In this document: positions 61,776 to 64,000 of the stretch, one piece after another
Position numbering within the stretch: position 1 is the stretch's first letter
Layout of the letters: every line of letters starts with the position of its first letter
Position numbers and translations under genes: made by a program
Notes under the pieces: generated by a model
Told to the model about the DNA's origin: nothing
Database searches by the model: none
What the model saw: the letters and a program-made list of their open reading frames with translations, nothing else
Assembly (NCBI GenBank): GCA_008373205.1
Contig: RQOS01000060.1
Coordinates: 47,936-111,935, forward strand
Direction of reading: 5' to 3'
From: SAR202 cluster bacterium
GTDB lineage: Bacteria > Chloroflexota > Dehalococcoidia > Lucifugimonadales > Lucifugimonadaceae
Length of the DNA stretch: 64,000 bases

Positions 61776-64000
61776 ACTCATAAATTGTGTATCCATTATT
61801 ACTATAAATTTCAGAAACTCTATCACTCATAGCTATCTTAAGCCTTGTATCAAAGTCAGGATAATGATTTTTTTCAATTGGACCAAATATAATTAGTTTA
61901 ACAGAATAAAAATTCAAAAAGTCCTCTATAAATTGCTCTGAATTAGTAGTATAAAATTCTTCAATTTGCTTTTTTCTAAGATTTACTGCATTTGCATTTA
62001 GAGATCTTTGTTGCTTTTGATGCCAGTCCCAACCTAATACTGCTGGTAAGCCAGTATTAATAGATACATTTGAAGACCAGCTATATAATTCTTTTGAAGC
62101 CTCAACTATCACTGGATTACCATTTATATTATTATTAATCCATTTAGTTGCATCATATGTAGTAGATAAATCAATTAAGTTTCCTGTCTGAGAATATTTT
62201 GCTGCCTTCATATAGTAATCACCTTCAAGACCTTTATATTCGTTGTTAAATCTATCTAATATTCTAGGCCTTAAGGAATAAATCGGATAAATTAAACCCA
62301 AAATTATTAGTATTCCTACTAAATAAGAGAAAATATTTTTATATATTTTCTTATTTGCATCCTGAAAAGCTAATGGTATCAATAAGCTAGCTCCTAAATT
62401 CAGAAGAATCCAAGATTGAAAATGAAACTTAAACACCGTATTCATCCTATTGATGTCATCATTCATAACAAAAATGTCTGTAAAAATAGGTATAGATAAA
62501 CCAACTACAAGTAATAATGTTATCCACAAAAATAACTTCGAGTCTGATTCAAATAGAAAAAGTTTTGTTACAGCTACAAATAAAACAATTAAGACTAGAG
62601 TAGAAAAAAGAATAATTGTATAAAGATTTAGAAAAAATAAAATTACCATGAACAAAATTATCAATAGTAATAATAGTATGATCTTATTTTTTATAAGACT
62701 AAACTTCAGGTCAGGAAAATATTTCTTTTTATACGATAGATTTTTGAAATAAATTATCGTGAATAAAAGAATTATAGCTATTGGTAAGAAAGATATCTGA
62801 ACTATAGAAAAAATTGGTGTTTTCCAGTTCGATAAAGATATTCCTACTTCAGGCATTATAAAATTTTGATCAAAATTATAAAATAGAATTTTTGTCATTA
62901 TGAAGTAAAACAAACTATAAAAAATAATTTTTTTGAATTTGTCATATTTTTTAATATCTAAGAATATAAAAGAAAAAAATATAGAAACTAAAACAATAAA
63001 AAGGCTCAAAGGATAATCCCAAGTGTTAGTTCCTTGAATGCAACCTGTAAGAAGAGCTAGGAATGATAATATAGCTAAGTGTTTATACTTTGAATCATTC
63101 TCAAAAAATTGATAATAAAAAATAAATGACACAGAAATTATGGAAATCATTATAGGTATACTCAATAGATGTGCATGTAAGTCAGCAAATAAAAAAGTAA
63201 AAAATGGAAATTCATTAATCTCTAATCCAGAAGAATTCATTGAAATTAATCTTGTACTTCTCCAGTAATCAAAAAAATCTTGACGATCAAACATTATATT
63301 AAATAATTGAACTAACCCATCAAAATTACCAAAAATTAAGATTGAAAATATAGAAAATATTCCTATAAATAAAGGGGACTTGAACCAATTAAGGCTACTA
63401 TCCCTAGCTTTTTTATATAGATAAACAAAACTAGAAGAAAAGCCAAAAATAATAGTACCTGAGTACGCAAAAAAAGTAGGTATTGCAAGATTGTAGCTTA
63501 TTGCAGAGGGTATTCCAGTAAGCTTTATTAATAGAGCAACCATGAATTGTCCAAAATAATAATAATTTAATGTATATCCAGAAAACCATGGATCATAAGG
63601 GGGCATAGAGAAGCTTCTTACAATAGCATTTAGATAGGCTAAATCCATGGGTTTTTCACCTCCTCTATGAGGATGCCATAAATCAGGATTTAGAAATCTA
63701 ACTACTATGCCTATCACCAAAAGTAGAAAAAATATCAACTCAACTGTAATAATTTGTTTATATGATTTTTTTATATAGAATAGGATTTCATTTTTATTAC
63801 GCAGAAAAATAACTATTGAAAATATACTAAATAATAAAAATATAGCTAATATATCTGGTAACCTAAAATCTATTATTCCCATCGAGCTCAATATCCAAAT
63901 AATAAAAGAAAAGGATATAAGCCCAAAAAATTTATAAAAAGAGAATCCAAAATCTGAAAAATTTATGAATAATTTATAAAAAAATGGGACAGACACAAAA
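61765..64000 (-). CDS. DUF2298 (YYY-type) multi-pass membrane protein, 5' end outside window
   Basis: A very hydrophobic protein with at least 15 TM helices. The Chlor_Arch_YYY family pattern is clear: HPHRGGEKPMDLAYLNAIVR, YDPWFSGYTLNYYYFGQF with the triple Tyr, FFTFLFADLHAHLLSIPI and, late, NRMNTVFKFHFQSWILL. Members are membrane glycosyltransferase-like proteins found mostly in Chloroflexota and archaea. The frame remains open to the window edge, so the annotated GTG at 63996 is probably not the real start. At least 743 residues are visible. Confidence 0.85.
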   Translation of the reverse strand, partial: FVSVPFFYKLFINFSDFGFSFYKFFGLISFSFIIWILSSMGIIDFRLPDILAIFLLFSIFSIVIFLRNKNEILFYIKKSYKQIITVELIFFLLLVIGIVVRFLNPDLWHPHRGGEKPMDLAYLNAIVRSFSMPPYDPWFSGYTLNYYYFGQFMVALLIKLTGIPSAISYNLAIPTFFAYSGTIIFGFSSSFVYLYKKARDSSLNWFKSPLFIGIFSIFSILIFGNFDGLVQLFNIMFDRQDFFDYWRSTRLISMNSSGLEINEFPFFTFLFADLHAHLLSIPIMISIISVSFIFYYQFFENDSKYKHLAILSFLALLTGCIQGTNTWDYPLSLFIVLVSIFFSFIFLDIKKYDKFKKIIFYSLFYFIMTKILFYNFDQNFIMPEVGISLSNWKTPIFSIVQISFLPIAIILLFTIIYFKNLSYKKKYFPDLKFSLIKNKIILLLLLIILFMVILFFLNLYTIILFSTLVLIVLFVAVTKLFLFESDSKLFLWITLLLVVGLSIPIFTDIFVMNDDINRMNTVFKFHFQSWILLNLGASLLIPLAFQDANKKIYKNIFSYLVGILIILGLIYPIYSLRPRILDRFNNEYKGLEGDYYMKAAKYSQTGNLIDLSTTYDATKWINNNINGNPVIVEASKELYSWSSNVSINTGLPAVLGWDWHQKQQRSLNANAVNLRKKQIEEFYTTNSEQFIEDFLNFYSVKLIIFGPIEKNHYPDFDTRLKIAMSDRVSEIYSNNGYTIYEYEK

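Noticed and set aside
63994-63996. GTG as true start of the DUF2298 protein
   Set aside because: The frame stays open to the window edge and the family usually has more N-terminal sequence; the gene is treated as truncated.
1-64000. CRISPR arrays, insertion sequences, integrases or phage genes
   Set aside because: No regularly spaced repeats, transposase/integrase motifs or structural phage genes were found in any frame.

Overview
The window is AT-rich, tightly packed bacterial DNA (roughly 30% GC by eye). It holds about 70 protein genes, three tRNAs, and almost no rRNA, insertion-sequence, CRISPR or phage content. Several markers point to a streamlined, aerobic, probably marine member of the Chloroflexota (SAR202-like): a DUF5679 zinc-ribbon protein, a DUF2298 (YYY-type) membrane protein, a CtaG-assembled caa3-type oxidase whose subunit II carries cytochrome c, and a mixed catabolic set (enolase superfamily, amidohydrolase, P1 peptidase, FGGY kinase, DAO-type oxidase, several MFS carriers). 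This placement is an inference from gene content; no rRNA is present to confirm it.

Layout: 1-2747 ligA (5' truncated), pth and an OYE-type flavin oxidoreductase; 2748-5491 serS and lysS; 5633-10689 a stand-alone cupin, then a leftward housekeeping run (coiled-coil protein, coaD, rsmD, dus, thioredoxin-like lipoprotein, MFS); 10743-17884 accessory metabolism and transport ending in an ACR3-type arsenite carrier with a large inverted repeat at its start. At 18328-21758 lies a putative B12-binding XRE-type regulator, diverging from a chain of four overlapping small genes and an MFS exporter. At 21768-28347 are lipoproteins, sufS, and a sulfur-import operon preceded by a cysteine-rich leader peptide and attenuator. 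28340-34176 is mixed metabolism with AzlCD and tRNA-Val; 34179-41934 is a long leftward block (glmS, a hydrolase, tRNA-Arg, a 2-hydroxyacid dehydrogenase, tRNA-Met, moaC, rnhA, moaA, rdgB); 42064-47067 encodes the aa3/caa3-type cytochrome oxidase; 47064-52219 is pheS-pheT-moeA plus an unknown gene; 52418-59131 is a DUF5679 gene, an aldo/keto reductase, trpS and trpEGDCF; 59128-64000 holds a pentapeptide protein, glnA, a HAD hydrolase and the truncated DUF2298 gene.

The two most interesting regions are adjacent. First, 24547-24691 has every element of a classical ribosome-mediated transcription attenuator: a 23-residue leader with five Cys codons, a mutually exclusive antiterminator and a GNRA-capped terminator. 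It sits in front of a YeeE/TsuA-type transporter, a cysteine-less TusA paralog, TusA and a secreted rhodanese. Second, 18328-20471 pairs a protein carrying the W-x9-EH and DxHxxG motifs known from CarH-type B12 photoreceptors, fused to a C-terminal XRE helix-turn-helix, with a divergent operon of Cys-motif microproteins and an SDR that lacks its catalytic tyrosine.

Genome-wide habits visible here are convergent genes that share TTAA/CTAA as overlapping stop codons, promoters whose -10 box lies exactly 6 nt before ATG (leaderless mRNAs), and protein genes directly downstream of each tRNA.
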